Of a stretch of 64,000 bases of DNA, positions 17,026-26,488 are shown in pieces. The DNA comes from Methanoculleus sediminis (GTDB lineage: Archaea > Halobacteriota > Methanomicrobia > Methanomicrobiales > Methanoculleaceae). The position numbers and the translations under genes are program-made. Position 1 is the stretch's first letter; every line of letters starts with the position of its first letter. Below the pieces are notes generated by a model. That model made no database searches and was not told the origin of the DNA. It was given only the letters and a program-made list of their open reading frames with translations. The stretch is from assembly GCF_001017125.1 (NCBI RefSeq), contig NZ_JXOJ01000002.1:161033-225032 (forward strand), read 5' to 3'.

Positions 17026-18824
17026 CCGGCCAGCCGGAATACCTCCCCATGACGGTTGCGGAGGCGGAGCGTCTCGGCATCGACCGGTTCGATATCGTCC
17101 TCGTCACCGGCGACGCCTACGTCGACCACCCCTCCTTCGGAACCGCACTCCTTGGCCGGGTGCTCTGGAACGCCGGGTACTCCGTCGCCGTCATCGCCCA
17201 GCCCGACTGGCGAAGCGACGCCGACTTCCGGCGGCTCGGCGAGCCGCGGCTCTTCTTCTCGGTCTCGGCCGGAAACGTCGACTCACTGGTGAACGCCTTC
17301 ACGCCTAACCTGAAGCGGCGGCGAACGGATGTCTACTCGCCGGGGGGAAGACTTCTGCGGCCCGACCGGGCAACCCTGGTCTACACCGACCGCATCCACG
17401 CCATCTTCCCGAAGACGCCCATCGTCATCGGCGGGATCGAGACGAGCCTCCGGCGGTTCGCCCACTACGACTACTGGTCCGACTCCGTCCGGCAGGCCAT
17501 CCTCGCCGACGCGCCGACCGACATCCTCGTCTTCGGGATGGGCGAACGCCAGGTGGTCGCAATCGCCGACCGTCTCGCCGCCGGAGAGGCCGCAAGAGAC
17601 CTCACCGGGATCCCCGGCACCGCCTACCGTGTCGAGAAGAAGGCCTGGCGGGGCATGGACCAGTCCGGATACGTCGTCATCCCCGGCTACCCTGAGGTGA
17701 AAGAGGACCGGTATGCTTACGCAAAGGCGTTTGCGATGCATTATGCCGAGCAGGACCCTCTCCGGGGCAGGCCCGTGGCCCAGCCGCACCCGAAGACCGT
17801 CGTCGTCCAGAACCCGCCGGCGCTGCCGCTCTCGGGCGACGAACTCGACCGGGTCTACGAACTCCCCTACACGCGGAGAGCCCACCCCTCCTACACCGAG
17901 CCCATCCCCGCCCTCGAACCGGTCAGGTTCTCGGTCGTCACCCACCGGGGGTGTTTCGGCGCCTGCTCGTTCTGCGCCCTCACCCACCACCAGGGCCGGA
18001 TCATCCAGAGCCGGAGCGCGGACTCGATCGTCCGGGAGGTGGAGCGGATGGCGAAGATGCCGGAGTTCGCCGGGGTTGTCCAGGACGTCGGGGGGCCGAC
18101 GGCGAACATGTACGGTATCCGTTGCGGCCGGTGGGAGAGCGACGGCACCTGCCCCGACCGCCGCTGCATCGACTGCCCCGCGCTCGACCGCAGCCACGAG
18201 GAGCAGCTCCGCCTGCTCCGACGGCTTTCGGAGATCCCGGGGGTGAAACGGGTCTTCATCGCCTCGGGCATCCGCTACGACCTGATCCCGGAGGACCAGG
18301 AGTACCTGGCGGAAGTCTGCGCCCACCACGTCTCCGGGCACCTCAAAGTCGCTCCCGAACACGTCTCAGAACACGTCTGTGCCTGCATGGGGAAACCTCT
18401 CCGCGAGGTCTTCGACGCCTTCCGCGAACGGTTCGAGGCTCTCCAGGAAGGGAGGCAGAAGAGGCAGTACCTCGTCCCCTATCTCATGTCCGGCCATCCG
18501 GGGTGCCGGATCGAGGATATGGTCGAACTTGCCGAGTACGTCAGGGACACCGGTCTCTACACCGAGCAGGTTCAGGACTTCACGCCGACCCCGATGAGCA
18601 TCTCGACGACCATCTACCACACCGGGCTTAACCCCTTCAGCCTCGAAGATGTCTACGTTCCGAAAGGGCGGGAGAAACGGGTCCAGCGGGCGCTCATGCA
18701 CTACCGCGATCCGGAGAACTACGGGATCGTCTGCGAAGGGCTCTGCGCCGCCGGGCGGGAAGACCTCATCGGCAACGCATGGAAATGCCTCGTCCCGGCG
18801 AAACGAAAGAGAAGGAAGAAGTAA
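17022..18824 (+). CDS. YgiQ-family radical SAM protein
   Basis: A 600-residue member of the UPF0313/YgiQ family. The iron-sulfur motif is CFGACSFC (CxxxCxxC) in the middle, preceded by a cobalamin-binding-like N-terminal region (VTGDAYVDHPSFGTALLGRV) and followed by QDVGGPTANMYG and an additional Cys-rich stretch (CPDRRCIDCPAL). The reaction is not known. The basic tail KRKRRKK ends the protein. Confidence 0.9.
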   Translation: MTGQPEYLPMTVAEAERLGIDRFDIVLVTGDAYVDHPSFGTALLGRVLWNAGYSVAVIAQPDWRSDADFRRLGEPRLFFSVSAGNVDSLVNAFTPNLKRRRTDVYSPGGRLLRPDRATLVYTDRIHAIFPKTPIVIGGIETSLRRFAHYDYWSDSVRQAILADAPTDILVFGMGERQVVAIADRLAAGEAARDLTGIPGTAYRVEKKAWRGMDQSGYVVIPGYPEVKEDRYAYAKAFAMHYAEQDPLRGRPVAQPHPKTVVVQNPPALPLSGDELDRVYELPYTRRAHPSYTEPIPALEPVRFSVVTHRGCFGACSFCALTHHQGRIIQSRSADSIVREVERMAKMPEFAGVVQDVGGPTANMYGIRCGRWESDGTCPDRRCIDCPALDRSHEEQLRLLRRLSEIPGVKRVFIASGIRYDLIPEDQEYLAEVCAHHVSGHLKVAPEHVSEHVCACMGKPLREVFDAFRERFEALQEGRQKRQYLVPYLMSGHPGCRIEDMVELAEYVRDTGLYTEQVQDFTPTPMSISTTIYHTGLNPFSLEDVYVPKGREKRVQRALMHYRDPENYGIVCEGLCAAGREDLIGNAWKCLVPAKRKRRKK

Positions 18825-18829
18825 GGCTA

Positions 18830-18976
18830 TCAGCGCAGGATCGAACTGGCGGCAAACCCGGCAGCCATCGCGAGCGCCCGGCTCGGGATCCGGGGGATCA
18901 GTATGGTCGTCACCGCGAGCGTGACCGCGAAGTTGGCTGCAGTCCCGGGGGTGACGGCGGCATCGAGCATCCGCAT
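18830..18976 (-). CDS. Possible 48-residue membrane peptide
   Basis: A short minus-strand frame starting MRMLDAAVTPGTAANF with a hydrophobic stretch (FAVTLAVTTILI) and a second amphipathic part. No Shine-Dalgarno sequence precedes it and no family is recognised. It fills part of the 306-bp gap after the YgiQ gene. It may not be a real gene; the remainder of 18977-19130 shows nothing else. Confidence 0.25.
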   Translation of the reverse strand: MRMLDAAVTPGTAANFAVTLAVTTILIPRIPSRALAMAAGFAASSILR

Positions 18977-19130
18977 CGTACAGGAGCGCCATTCATGGGG
19001 AGGAGGCGAAGAGGGGGGCGCGACCCGCCCCGCAAGGTCGCTCGCCGTCCGCATGGCCGTCGACCGCCACCCGGCCGTCCGCGATACACCCCGTCTGCAG
19101 GTCATGATAACCAGAGATGGGGGCCAGAGA

Positions 19131-19427
19131 TTACTTATTCCTATGGGCGACCGGGTCGGCAAACAGTTCCCGGATCCGGTGCATGTGATTCCGGTGGCAG
19201 GAGGGGCAGAGGGCTTCAAGGTTCCCGAGCGTATGAGAGCCGCCGCAGATCGCCGGTCGCCGGAGGTCGAAGTACGTCGACCCGGCGTCGAGCGCGGCGC
19301 TGCACCCGGCGCACCGGTTGTCCTGCCGCTCAAGAACGGCCCGGACGGCCTCGTGCGTAAGATACGCGTCCCCGATAGGCGCATCGTCGGGGTAGGTCGC
19401 GGTCCGGATCCCTCGCTCAGACGTCAC
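19131..19427 (-). CDS. HNH-endonuclease-fold protein
   Basis: A 98-residue protein with the HNH zinc-nuclease pattern: CAGC (zinc pair 1), SHTLGNLEALCPSCHRNHMH giving the catalytic His, Asn and the second CxxC. It is small and free-standing with no restriction or mobile partners nearby, so it could be a house-keeping nuclease, a nicking enzyme or a domesticated remnant. Confidence 0.82.
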   Translation of the reverse strand: MTSERGIRTATYPDDAPIGDAYLTHEAVRAVLERQDNRCAGCSAALDAGSTYFDLRRPAICGGSHTLGNLEALCPSCHRNHMHRIRELFADPVAHRNK

Positions 19428-19525
19428 GCGGAGAAATTATTTTTCCAGATGATAAGCTTTACGATAAGGCGATGGGTTATAACGCCCGGGAGGAGAGATT
19501 CCTGCAATTCCCGGCCGACCGGAGT

Positions 19526-19825
19526 TCAGGTGGATGGTTCGCCCCGTTCGGCGGTCTCGTTCACCAGATTCATCCCCGACTCCGCCAGATCCATCAGGCG
19601 TTCGAGATACCCGGCTCCTGCTTCAAGCCACCCGAGCACGTCGCGGGCGAGCGAGATCAGATCGCCGCCGATCTGCACCAGCTTCTCGACAAATTCCCGG
19701 ACCGATTCGACCACGTCGAGCACGCGTTCCGGTGCGTCGCTCTCGGGCAGCGAGACCCTGACCGTCTCCGCACCTCCCGCCGCTACCACGGCAAAGAGAA
19801 GCAGGATGGTAGCGAACGGCCTCAT
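19526..19825 (-). CDS. Small secreted helical hypothetical protein
   Basis: A 99-residue protein with an N-terminal signal-like segment (MRPFATILLLFAVVAAGGAE) and a mature part predicted to be largely helical with leucine/valine heptads. No family is recognised. It lies alone, divergent from the AIM24 gene. Confidence 0.6.
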   Translation of the reverse strand: MRPFATILLLFAVVAAGGAETVRVSLPESDAPERVLDVVESVREFVEKLVQIGGDLISLARDVLGWLEAGAGYLERLMDLAESGMNLVNETAERGEPST

Positions 19826-20030
19826 GCCGCCACCTCATCGGCCGTGAACACCGATTTCTCGTGACCTGCCGGGACGCCGACGGAGCGTCCGCACGGGATG
19901 AAGCGGATGCCGGACGATCCGTTCCTCATACAGATCGTTACGCTACCGATTTTTATTAAGCCATCCGCTCCGGGGTTGGAAAAGAGCCGTCGTCACCCGC
20001 AAGACAAAAAGAAAAGACCAATTACCCAAC

Positions 20031-20738
20031 ATGGACGACAATTCTAGCATGCAGTCCGAGATTACCGGAGACAACCTGCAGATGGTGACCCTCCGCCTCG
20101 CCCCCGGCGAGAGCGCCTGTGCCGAGGCCGGCGCCATGGTCAACATGAGCGGGAACATGCAGATGACCACCAACATGAAGGGCGGGCTCTTCAAGGGACT
20201 CAAACGGATGGTGACGGGCGAGGGACTCTTCATGACGGAGTTCACCCCGCAGGGCGGGGACGGCTTCGTCTCGTTTGCCGGGAACGTCCCGGGAAAGATC
20301 TTCACCCTCGACCTTGACGGGAACGATTTTATCGCCCAGAAGGACGCGTTCCTCTGCTCGGAACAGGGCATCGACCTCGACATCGCGTTCACGAAGAGGC
20401 TCCGGTCGGGCGCGTTCGGCGGCGAGGGGTTCATCCTCCAGCGACTCTCCGGCAGCGGGAAGGCGTTCCTCCACTGCTGCGGCGACATCATGGAGATGAC
20501 GCTTGCGCCGGGCGAGGTGGTCAAGGTCGAGACGGGGCTCGTCGTCGGGTTCGAGAGCACCGTCGACTACAGTATTCAGCTCGCCGGCGGCGTGAAGACC
20601 GTATTCTTCGGCGGCGAAGGGCTCTTCCTGACCACGCTGACCGGGCCGGGCCGGGTCGTCCTGCAGTCGATGGATATCGCGAAACTCGCCTCCTCCCTGA
20701 TACCCTACCTCCCCATCCAGAACTCGTCGGGACGGTAA
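20031..20738 (+). CDS. AIM24/TIGR00266-family protein
   Basis: A 235-residue Gly-rich beta protein of the AIM24 family (tryptophan RNA-binding-attenuator-like fold). Visible family features are the N-terminal LAPGESACAEAGAMVNMSG, FKGLKRMVTGEGLFMTEF and GGEGLFLTTLTGPGRV. The role in archaea is undefined; members are often membrane-associated assembly proteins. It is first of three co-directional genes. Confidence 0.9.
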   Translation: MDDNSSMQSEITGDNLQMVTLRLAPGESACAEAGAMVNMSGNMQMTTNMKGGLFKGLKRMVTGEGLFMTEFTPQGGDGFVSFAGNVPGKIFTLDLDGNDFIAQKDAFLCSEQGIDLDIAFTKRLRSGAFGGEGFILQRLSGSGKAFLHCCGDIMEMTLAPGEVVKVETGLVVGFESTVDYSIQLAGGVKTVFFGGEGLFLTTLTGPGRVVLQSMDIAKLASSLIPYLPIQNSSGR

Positions 20739-20769
20739 CCTGATAGTCCGCGAAACCCAAGTTTACGGC

Positions 20770-21804
20770 ATGAACCCGCCGACGGCCGACCTCGTCATGG
20801 TGGTCCACGGCCCCGAGGCCTTCGATGCCGGCGACGTCGGGCGGTTGATCGGGCTCCTCTCCCCCCGGCGGGTGCTGGTCGCAGGGGTGATGGCCCGCAC
20901 GGCCGCCGAGGAGTCCGGGCTGTCGGTCGTCTGCACGGACGAGCGGCCGAGCAGGGTGCTTGCCGCGCTCTCCGGGCGGGCGTGCCTGGTCAACCGGGGA
21001 AAGACCCCGGAGTCCGGGAAGATATTCGGTGAGATCGTCGCCGGCAGGCTCGGAGGGCTCGTCCACGTCGAGACCTCGAGCGGCACCGTCTACTGCTGGA
21101 ACCGCGGGGACGGCACCCTCACGGAGGAGATTGCACGGCTGACCGGTTACGGCCTCGTCCATGCGGAGAGCGAAGGCGCCCGGCGGAAAGGCGTCCGGGA
21201 GATCCGCGGGTGCCTGCCGGGGGAGGCGGTCTTCGTGAACGGGATCGTCATCGGGACCGCGACGGCGGAGACGGTCGTCCTCGCGAGCGAGAACGGAACC
21301 CTCCGGGCCGTCTCGGGGCTCGACCCGAAACCGCACGGATTTGAGAAACTCCTCCGGGCGGGTCTTCCCGAGATCCGGAAAGCCTGGTGCAAGAGCGGGG
21401 CGGTACGCTCGGCCCCGCCGCGGCAGGGCGAGCGCCCTTCCCGCGGGGGCCGGATCGCGGTCATCGACCACTGCGGCCACACCCTCTACCGCGAGATCGG
21501 GGAGAAGGTCTGCGGGATCCTTTCCGTCGGCGACGATACCACCGCCGTCTGCGGCCATATCTGCTCGCATTCCGGCATCCCCGTCTTCGGCGTGGTCGAC
21601 GGGGACGCCGACGCCATCGTTAAGCCCGGGTACGCCCCGGGATCGGTGGTGGTCGAGGTCCTGGACGGCCGGGACGACGACGTCGGGCAGGAACTTGCGG
21701 CCGTCCGGGGCCTTGAGGCAGACTCGTGGGAGGATTGGGTCCAGGAGACGCTCCGCGTCCTCGGGGAGAGGGTCCGGATCGTCCTCGATCTTCGCGGAGG
21801 ATAA
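20770..21804 (+). CDS. DUF2117-domain protein
   Basis: A 344-residue cytosolic protein of the methanogen-restricted DUF2117 family: N-terminal VMVVHGPEAFDAGDVGRLIG and a C-terminal half with IDHCGHTLYREIGEKVCGIL and GDDTTAVCGHI, suggestive of a nucleotide or metal site. The function is unknown. It is 3 bp upstream of nreA, so probably one transcript with it, which hints at a link to DNA maintenance. Confidence 0.8.
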   Translation: MNPPTADLVMVVHGPEAFDAGDVGRLIGLLSPRRVLVAGVMARTAAEESGLSVVCTDERPSRVLAALSGRACLVNRGKTPESGKIFGEIVAGRLGGLVHVETSSGTVYCWNRGDGTLTEEIARLTGYGLVHAESEGARRKGVREIRGCLPGEAVFVNGIVIGTATAETVVLASENGTLRAVSGLDPKPHGFEKLLRAGLPEIRKAWCKSGAVRSAPPRQGERPSRGGRIAVIDHCGHTLYREIGEKVCGILSVGDDTTAVCGHICSHSGIPVFGVVDGDADAIVKPGYAPGSVVVEVLDGRDDDVGQELAAVRGLEADSWEDWVQETLRVLGERVRIVLDLRGG

Positions 21805-21807
21805 CGC

Positions 21808-22956
21808 ATGCGATGCGCCGAGTGTAAGGGAAAAGGGCTCTGCGGACTTGAGCGCTGCCCGATCATGAGCAGGTTCTACGCCCAGCTCCCGGTCCGGCAG
21901 AGCGACCGCTACCAGGGCTCCGCACCGTCGGTCTTTGTGGGGAGTTACGGCTACCCGAAGGTCGCGGGCGGCCCGCTGATGATCGACGACGCCGACCACC
22001 CGCCGGACTGGGTAGCGAGAGGGCTTGCAATCGACGACATCGTGGGGTTGCGGGCCCGGACGATACGCGGCGCCGGCGAGGCGAAAGGGCTTGCCGGGAG
22101 CATCCAGGAGATCGCGCTCTCGAGCCTGCCGCTCGATGTCGAAGTGCGCTTTACGAAACCGGTTTCCTTCGATCTCCGGTTCGACGGGACGATCGCCCCG
22201 GTCGGGCTCACCGGCGCCATCCGGAAGATGGACGTCCTCGGGAACGCCCGGGTTGACCGGGCAGTCGACCGGGCGACGTCGGACACCGATCTCTCCGCGA
22301 CCGATGCCTGCGAGGTGCTCACCGCCTCCGGCACCGACGTCTACCGGATCACCCAGCTCCTCACCGCAGGGCTCCTCGGGAGCGAGAAGAAGCGGCACGT
22401 CGTCCCCACCCGGTGGGCGATCACGGCGGTCGACGACACGGTCTCAAAGCAGCTCAAGAAGAAGATCGCCCGCTATCCGGCGCTCTCCGGGATAGAGGTC
22501 TTTTCCGCCTCGCTCTACGGCAACCACATCGTCTGCGTCCTTGTCCCCGGCGACTGGAAGTTCGAGATGATCGAGATCTGGGGGAGACAGTCGCTCTGGG
22601 GCGGTGGGAGCGAGACGATTGCCGTGGACGGTGAAGGGCTCACCAAATCCGGTTACTCCCCGCTCGCGGGAGCCTACTACTCGGCGCGCCTCGCGGTCGC
22701 GGAGTACCTGGAGAGCGTGCGCCGCTCGGCAAGGGTGCTCGTGCTGCGAAACGTCACCGGCGAGTACTGGGCGCCGCTCGGCACCTGGGTGGTCCGGGAG
22801 GCGACGCGGAACGCCATGCGGGGCGCGAAAACCCCGTGCGCCGATCTCCGGCAGGCGATCGACCTCGCATCCCGGCTGATCGGGTTTAACCACTGGCAGC
22901 CCCACAGCAGGCTCATCCCGGAACTCACGACGCAGAAGACGCTGTTTGATTTTTAG
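21808..22956 (+). CDS. nreA: NreA-like DNA repair protein
   Basis: Archaeal Nre family, linked to DNA damage repair. An N-terminal four-Cys zinc motif (C3, C6, C12, C17 in CAECKGKGLCGLERC) is followed by SVFVGSYGYPKV. The last residues QKTLFDF form a PIP-box-like tail for PCNA binding, as known for this family. Length is 382 residues. It follows the DUF2117 gene without a gap. Confidence 0.92.
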   Translation: MRCAECKGKGLCGLERCPIMSRFYAQLPVRQSDRYQGSAPSVFVGSYGYPKVAGGPLMIDDADHPPDWVARGLAIDDIVGLRARTIRGAGEAKGLAGSIQEIALSSLPLDVEVRFTKPVSFDLRFDGTIAPVGLTGAIRKMDVLGNARVDRAVDRATSDTDLSATDACEVLTASGTDVYRITQLLTAGLLGSEKKRHVVPTRWAITAVDDTVSKQLKKKIARYPALSGIEVFSASLYGNHIVCVLVPGDWKFEMIEIWGRQSLWGGGSETIAVDGEGLTKSGYSPLAGAYYSARLAVAEYLESVRRSARVLVLRNVTGEYWAPLGTWVVREATRNAMRGAKTPCADLRQAIDLASRLIGFNHWQPHSRLIPELTTQKTLFDF

Positions 22957-23081
22957 CACATTAAAGAGTATTATTCAACGGAGAAAACTCCAGATAGGGG
23001 TTAATCTGCGCGACTATGGACGAGAACATCTCGGAAATTATGTCTCAGGTTCCGCATCGATGGTAGCGGAACCAGGAGTAA

Positions 23082-23429
23082 TCACTCCAGCCCCCGAATG
23101 AATCCTAATCCTCGCAAGTGGATCATGTATCCAATAAGGAGCCCCACGCCTGCCAAGACGAACCCAGCTTCCAAGTTCGCAAACCCTGCCGTCCCGATGA
23201 ACCAGCCGAGATAACCCCAGATCGCAGTGAAGATAAATGCCGCCAAGATTGTGACTATAGGATATTTCCATATCAGGACCAGGCCGATCAGGGTGGCTGA
23301 TCCCAGAAGTATTGAGTGGAAATACCACCCCATGAAAATGGCCAGCGCAATCAATTCTACGCCGACAATTCCGGAAACTTGGGCATTCTTAGAAACATGC
23401 GATAAGCCCGACCGGATATCCCCTCGCAT
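23082..23429 (-). CDS. Small membrane protein, low-GC hypothetical
   Basis: A 115-residue protein with three or four hydrophobic segments (for example VGVELIALAIFMGWYF and PIVTILAAFIFTAIWGYLGW). No family is recognised. The base composition of 22957-23640 is visibly more AT-rich than the flanks, which suggests later acquisition or relaxed selection. No Shine-Dalgarno site is obvious. Confidence 0.55.
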   Translation of the reverse strand: MRGDIRSGLSHVSKNAQVSGIVGVELIALAIFMGWYFHSILLGSATLIGLVLIWKYPIVTILAAFIFTAIWGYLGWFIGTAGFANLEAGFVLAGVGLLIGYMIHLRGLGFIRGLE

Positions 23430-23459
23430 ATTGTTAGGTAGAGGAATAGGAAAATAAAC

Positions 23460-23603
23460 TTACCTAAATGCGCCGATAGTGTCCAGAATAATCTGGATGA
23501 GGTTGTAGATCGGAAGGATCATGTAGCCGGTTAACTCACGCAAAGCCGCGAAGAACGCGAAGAATGGTAGATGGGTGTGTAATGCTCCTTCATGGCTTTG
23601 CAT
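23460..23603 (-). CDS. Possible 47-residue hydrophobic peptide
   Basis: A short frame with hydrophobic stretches (LPFFAFFAALRELTGYMILP) ends 30 bp before the start of the low-GC membrane protein, on the same strand. It may be a leader gene, a remnant or chance. There is no family match that I recognise and no strong ribosome-binding site. Confidence 0.25.
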   Translation of the reverse strand: MQSHEGALHTHLPFFAFFAALRELTGYMILPIYNLIQIILDTIGAFR

Positions 23604-23634
23604 GGGCTGATGGTGAAGGGAAAGGTGATATATT

Positions 23635-25281
23635 CTATAGTGATCCCTGTCCGTTCTTCTGCCGGCCGTAGCGCTCGACGAGCGCTTCAAGGGTCTCGGC
23701 CTCGTCCACGCTCTTGTCCTCGCGCACCCGGACGAAACGCGGGAACCGGAGCGCGTAGCCGCTCCCGTAGTTAGGGCTCGTCTGGATCTCGGAGTAGCCC
23801 ACCTCGAAGACCACCTCCGGCTCGAGGGTGACTTCCTTTCCGGAGCGGGCGATGACTTTGTCCTTGAAGAGGGCGTAGAGTTCGGCCAGCACCTCGTCCG
23901 TGATCCCGGTCGCAACCTTACCGACGGTGAGGAGCCGGCCCTGGTCCTGCACCGCGAGCAGGAACGAGCCGAACGTCCCGGCCCTCCGGCCCTCGCCCCA
24001 CTCCGCCCCGACGACCACGAGGTCGAGCGTCTCGACGCCGGGTTTGACCTTCACCCAGAGGCGGCCCCGGACGCCGGGGGTGTAGGGCGAGCCGGGGACC
24101 TTCACCATCACGCCCTCGTGCCCGAGGTCGAGGGCTTCGGCGTAGATCGCCTCCGCCGCGGCCGCGTCGGTCGCGAGGAACTGCGGAGCGACGTGTGCAC
24201 GGAGCACCGTATCGAGGGCTTTGCGCCGCTCTGCAAGGGGGCGATCCATCAGCGTCTCGCCGTCCAGGTAGAGGATATCGAAGACCCTCGGGACGAGTTC
24301 GATCTTCTCCATCATCGAGTCGATCTCGTGCTTGCGCCGGAACCGCCGGATGACGTACTGGAACGGCATGGGCTTCCCGTCGCGGACGGCGACCGCCTCC
24401 CCGTCCAGGATGACGTCGCGGTCGGTGGCCTCCAGGAGGAGCCGTGCGATGTCGGGGAGGCTCGCCGTGACGTCCTCCAGTTTCCGCGAGTAGATCCGGC
24501 AGACGCCGCCCACCTTGTGGAACTGGAATCGGCTCCCGTCGTACTTGTACTCGACCGCCACCTCGCCGTGATCCTCAACCTGGGCGGCGATGGTGCCCGC
24601 CTGCGCGAGCATCATCTTCACCGGCCGGAACGGTTCGATCGTCACGCGGGAGAGCGCGCCGGGGTCGCGCCGGGCAAGGAGGGCGACTTCCCCGAGATCG
24701 TTCATCGCCTGGTGGGCATGCTCGACCAGGCGGACGTCGACCTCGAACGCCTTCGCGACGGCGTCGCGGATGTTCCCCTCGCCCATCCCTATCCGGAGCT
24801 CCTCGAGCATCAATCGCGCGAGGTAGCGACCCTCGAGCGGGCGGGCGTTCCCAAAGAGCCCCTGCGCCACGCGGAGTTTCTCCCGCTGCGACCGCTGCCC
24901 CTCGGCGGCCGCCATCCGCTCGAACTCCCGGTAGACGTCGAGGAGGCCGAGTTCCTGGATGAAGAACGACGTCTGCTCCTTCTTTGCAAGGAGCCCCTCG
25001 ACGGCAAGGCCCACGTCGCCGGTCGTGTTGATCGCCTCGCGGACGGTCTCCCGCTTCGTCCCGACGACGTAGGCCACGGCATCGTAGAGGAGGTTCGGGC
25101 CCACGCCGAGTTTTTTGGTGCTCCAGTCGGGAAAGACCCTGCCCATGATGAACCGGACGAAGATGGGGAGCTCCTCGTCGTCGAGCCGGGGAAGAACGGC
25201 GGCGGCCTGCTCGATCATATCGAGGCGTCCCGGGATTCCTTCGAGGTGCTCGCAGACGCGGGCGAACTCCAGAAACTGCAT
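23635..25281 (-). CDS. lig: ATP-dependent DNA ligase
   Basis: Archaeal replicative/repair ligase of about 549 residues. An N-terminal DNA-binding helical domain (1-220) precedes motif [13 protein letters not shown] with catalytic K246, motif IIIa region [16 protein letters not shown], motif [14 protein letters not shown], motif [20 protein letters not shown] and a C-terminal OB domain. The ATG at 25281 is spaced 9 bases from AGGAG; the ATG at 25287 is too close to it. Seals nicks in lagging-strand synthesis and repair. Confidence 0.95.
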   Translation of the reverse strand: MQFLEFARVCEHLEGIPGRLDMIEQAAAVLPRLDDEELPIFVRFIMGRVFPDWSTKKLGVGPNLLYDAVAYVVGTKRETVREAINTTGDVGLAVEGLLAKKEQTSFFIQELGLLDVYREFERMAAAEGQRSQREKLRVAQGLFGNARPLEGRYLARLMLEELRIGMGEGNIRDAVAKAFEVDVRLVEHAHQAMNDLGEVALLARRDPGALSRVTIEPFRPVKMMLAQAGTIAAQVEDHGEVAVEYKYDGSRFQFHKVGGVCRIYSRKLEDVTASLPDIARLLLEATDRDVILDGEAVAVRDGKPMPFQYVIRRFRRKHEIDSMMEKIELVPRVFDILYLDGETLMDRPLAERRKALDTVLRAHVAPQFLATDAAAAEAIYAEALDLGHEGVMVKVPGSPYTPGVRGRLWVKVKPGVETLDLVVVGAEWGEGRRAGTFGSFLLAVQDQGRLLTVGKVATGITDEVLAELYALFKDKVIARSGKEVTLEPEVVFEVGYSEIQTSPNYGSGYALRFPRFVRVREDKSVDEAETLEALVERYGRQKNGQGSL

Positions 25282-25385
25282 ACCCATAATCTCCTGAAGT
25301 ATTACCCGGCGTGGTCAATCAACCCTTCTGTTCTGCCGCGGCCGGTTCGGCACGATTGATGTGGGAGCACCGCCCACCTCTATCC

Positions 25386-25619
25386 ATGAACCAGGACGAA
25401 GAAATCAAAGAGATGCTCCGCGACCTCCTCTGGCTCAACGCCCTGATAGCCACGGAGCTCATCCAGATCACCGAGAACACCTCCCAGATCCTCCGGAAGG
25501 CGGCTCCGCCGGAGTCCTGCATCGTGGAGCACGCGGCTCTCCGGAAGACGGCGCTCGAGATCGCGGACCGCTACAGGCCCGGCACGATGCTCCGGAAACA
25601 CGTCGCGGAGCACCAGTAA
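25386..25619 (+). CDS. Small charged hypothetical protein
   Basis: A 77-residue soluble protein starting MNQDEEIKEMLRDLLWLN, probably helical, with no recognised family. Codon use is like the neighbours. It lies between DNA ligase (divergent) and a secreted SdrD_B protein (convergent). Confidence 0.5.
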   Translation: MNQDEEIKEMLRDLLWLNALIATELIQITENTSQILRKAAPPESCIVEHAALRKTALEIADRYRPGTMLRKHVAEHQ

Positions 25620-25639
25620 AAAAAATGGCGCGATCGCCG

Positions 25640-26128
25640 TCAGGCTTCGATCGGCACCAGACCGGCATCCCTGACGACGAGGTCCGTCATCTGAACCGCC
25701 TCTTCCATCAGGTCGATCCCGGTGGTCGTGCCGTTCGCCGCATCGACGGTGCTCGCCGTCTCCCCGGGAGCCCCCATGCCGGGGACCGTGAAGCCGTAGC
25801 CCTCCGGCAGGACTACCTCGACGGTGTAGTTCCCCGGCAGGACGCCGCTGAAGATGTAGAGCCCTTCGCAGGCGTGGGCGAACGTCTCCGCCGTTGCAAC
25901 CCGCTCCCCCGCGGCGTCGAGGAGGTGGACGGCGACGCCGCTCATGCCCCACTCGCCGGGACCCTGGACGCCGTTCGCGTCGGCGTCCAGAAAGATTGTT
26001 CCTCCGATCGTGCCGACGGTCTTCTCATATTCCGGCCCCGCCGGGGCTGCGGCGCTTGCGATCGAACCGAAGACGAACGCTGATACGATGACTGCTGCAA
26101 GAACGCTGATGAATTTCACTCGGTTCAC
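25640..26128 (-). CDS. Secreted SdrD_B-domain protein
   Basis: A 162-residue protein with a signal peptide (FISVLAAVIVSAFVFGSIAS) and one SdrD_B-like Ca-binding beta domain: GTIFLDADANGVQGPGEWGM then GLYIFSGVLPGNYTVEVVLP. It is likely an extracellular or surface protein with no membrane anchor. It belongs to the same family as the two domains in the large protein encoded at 26489-29107. Confidence 0.75.
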   Translation of the reverse strand: MNRVKFISVLAAVIVSAFVFGSIASAAAPAGPEYEKTVGTIGGTIFLDADANGVQGPGEWGMSGVAVHLLDAAGERVATAETFAHACEGLYIFSGVLPGNYTVEVVLPEGYGFTVPGMGAPGETASTVDAANGTTTGIDLMEEAVQMTDLVVRDAGLVPIEA

Positions 26129-26488
26129 CTCTTCTGCCCGGACGCCGTGACAGACGCTCCGGGCGTGTAACCCCGGCGATAAGGCCGCGATGCTTTTTCA
26201 TATCATCTTTCGGCGGCCCGTGGGATCGGGATTTTTTCCGATCCGGTACCGGCCAGGGGGTTCGACTCACAATAGGCATTATAATATATTAATATTTTTA
26301 TTGATCTCGGAGACATACCCTGGAAGCCCCGGGGGTTCGTTCGAACGATCCGTGCAAATTCCGCCACGAAAACAAAAAATATCCCGGCCTCCGCAACCTG
26401 GCGGATCGGGAGCAGGGATCCGTGACAATCGGAGAACCACAGAAGGAACGCACACTTCCTGTGCCGGACGCCGCCTTATCCATTCCGA
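26129..26488. other. 360-bp intergenic region with AT-rich promoter-like core
   Basis: There is no convincing gene. A strongly AT-rich tract at 26275-26302 (TATAATATATTAATATTTTT within it) may contain the promoter of the minus-strand SdrD_B gene, with a leader of roughly 140 bases. The remainder is ordinary GC-rich spacer. Confidence 0.5.

Noticed and set aside
19131-19427. HNH gene as part of a homing or mobile element
   Set aside because: No terminal repeats, intron boundaries, integrase or target-site duplication are seen around it.
20521-22398. 625-codon minus-strand frame over AIM24, DUF2117 and NreA
   Set aside because: Three well-supported plus-strand genes occupy the region; the frame reflects GC bias in third codon positions.
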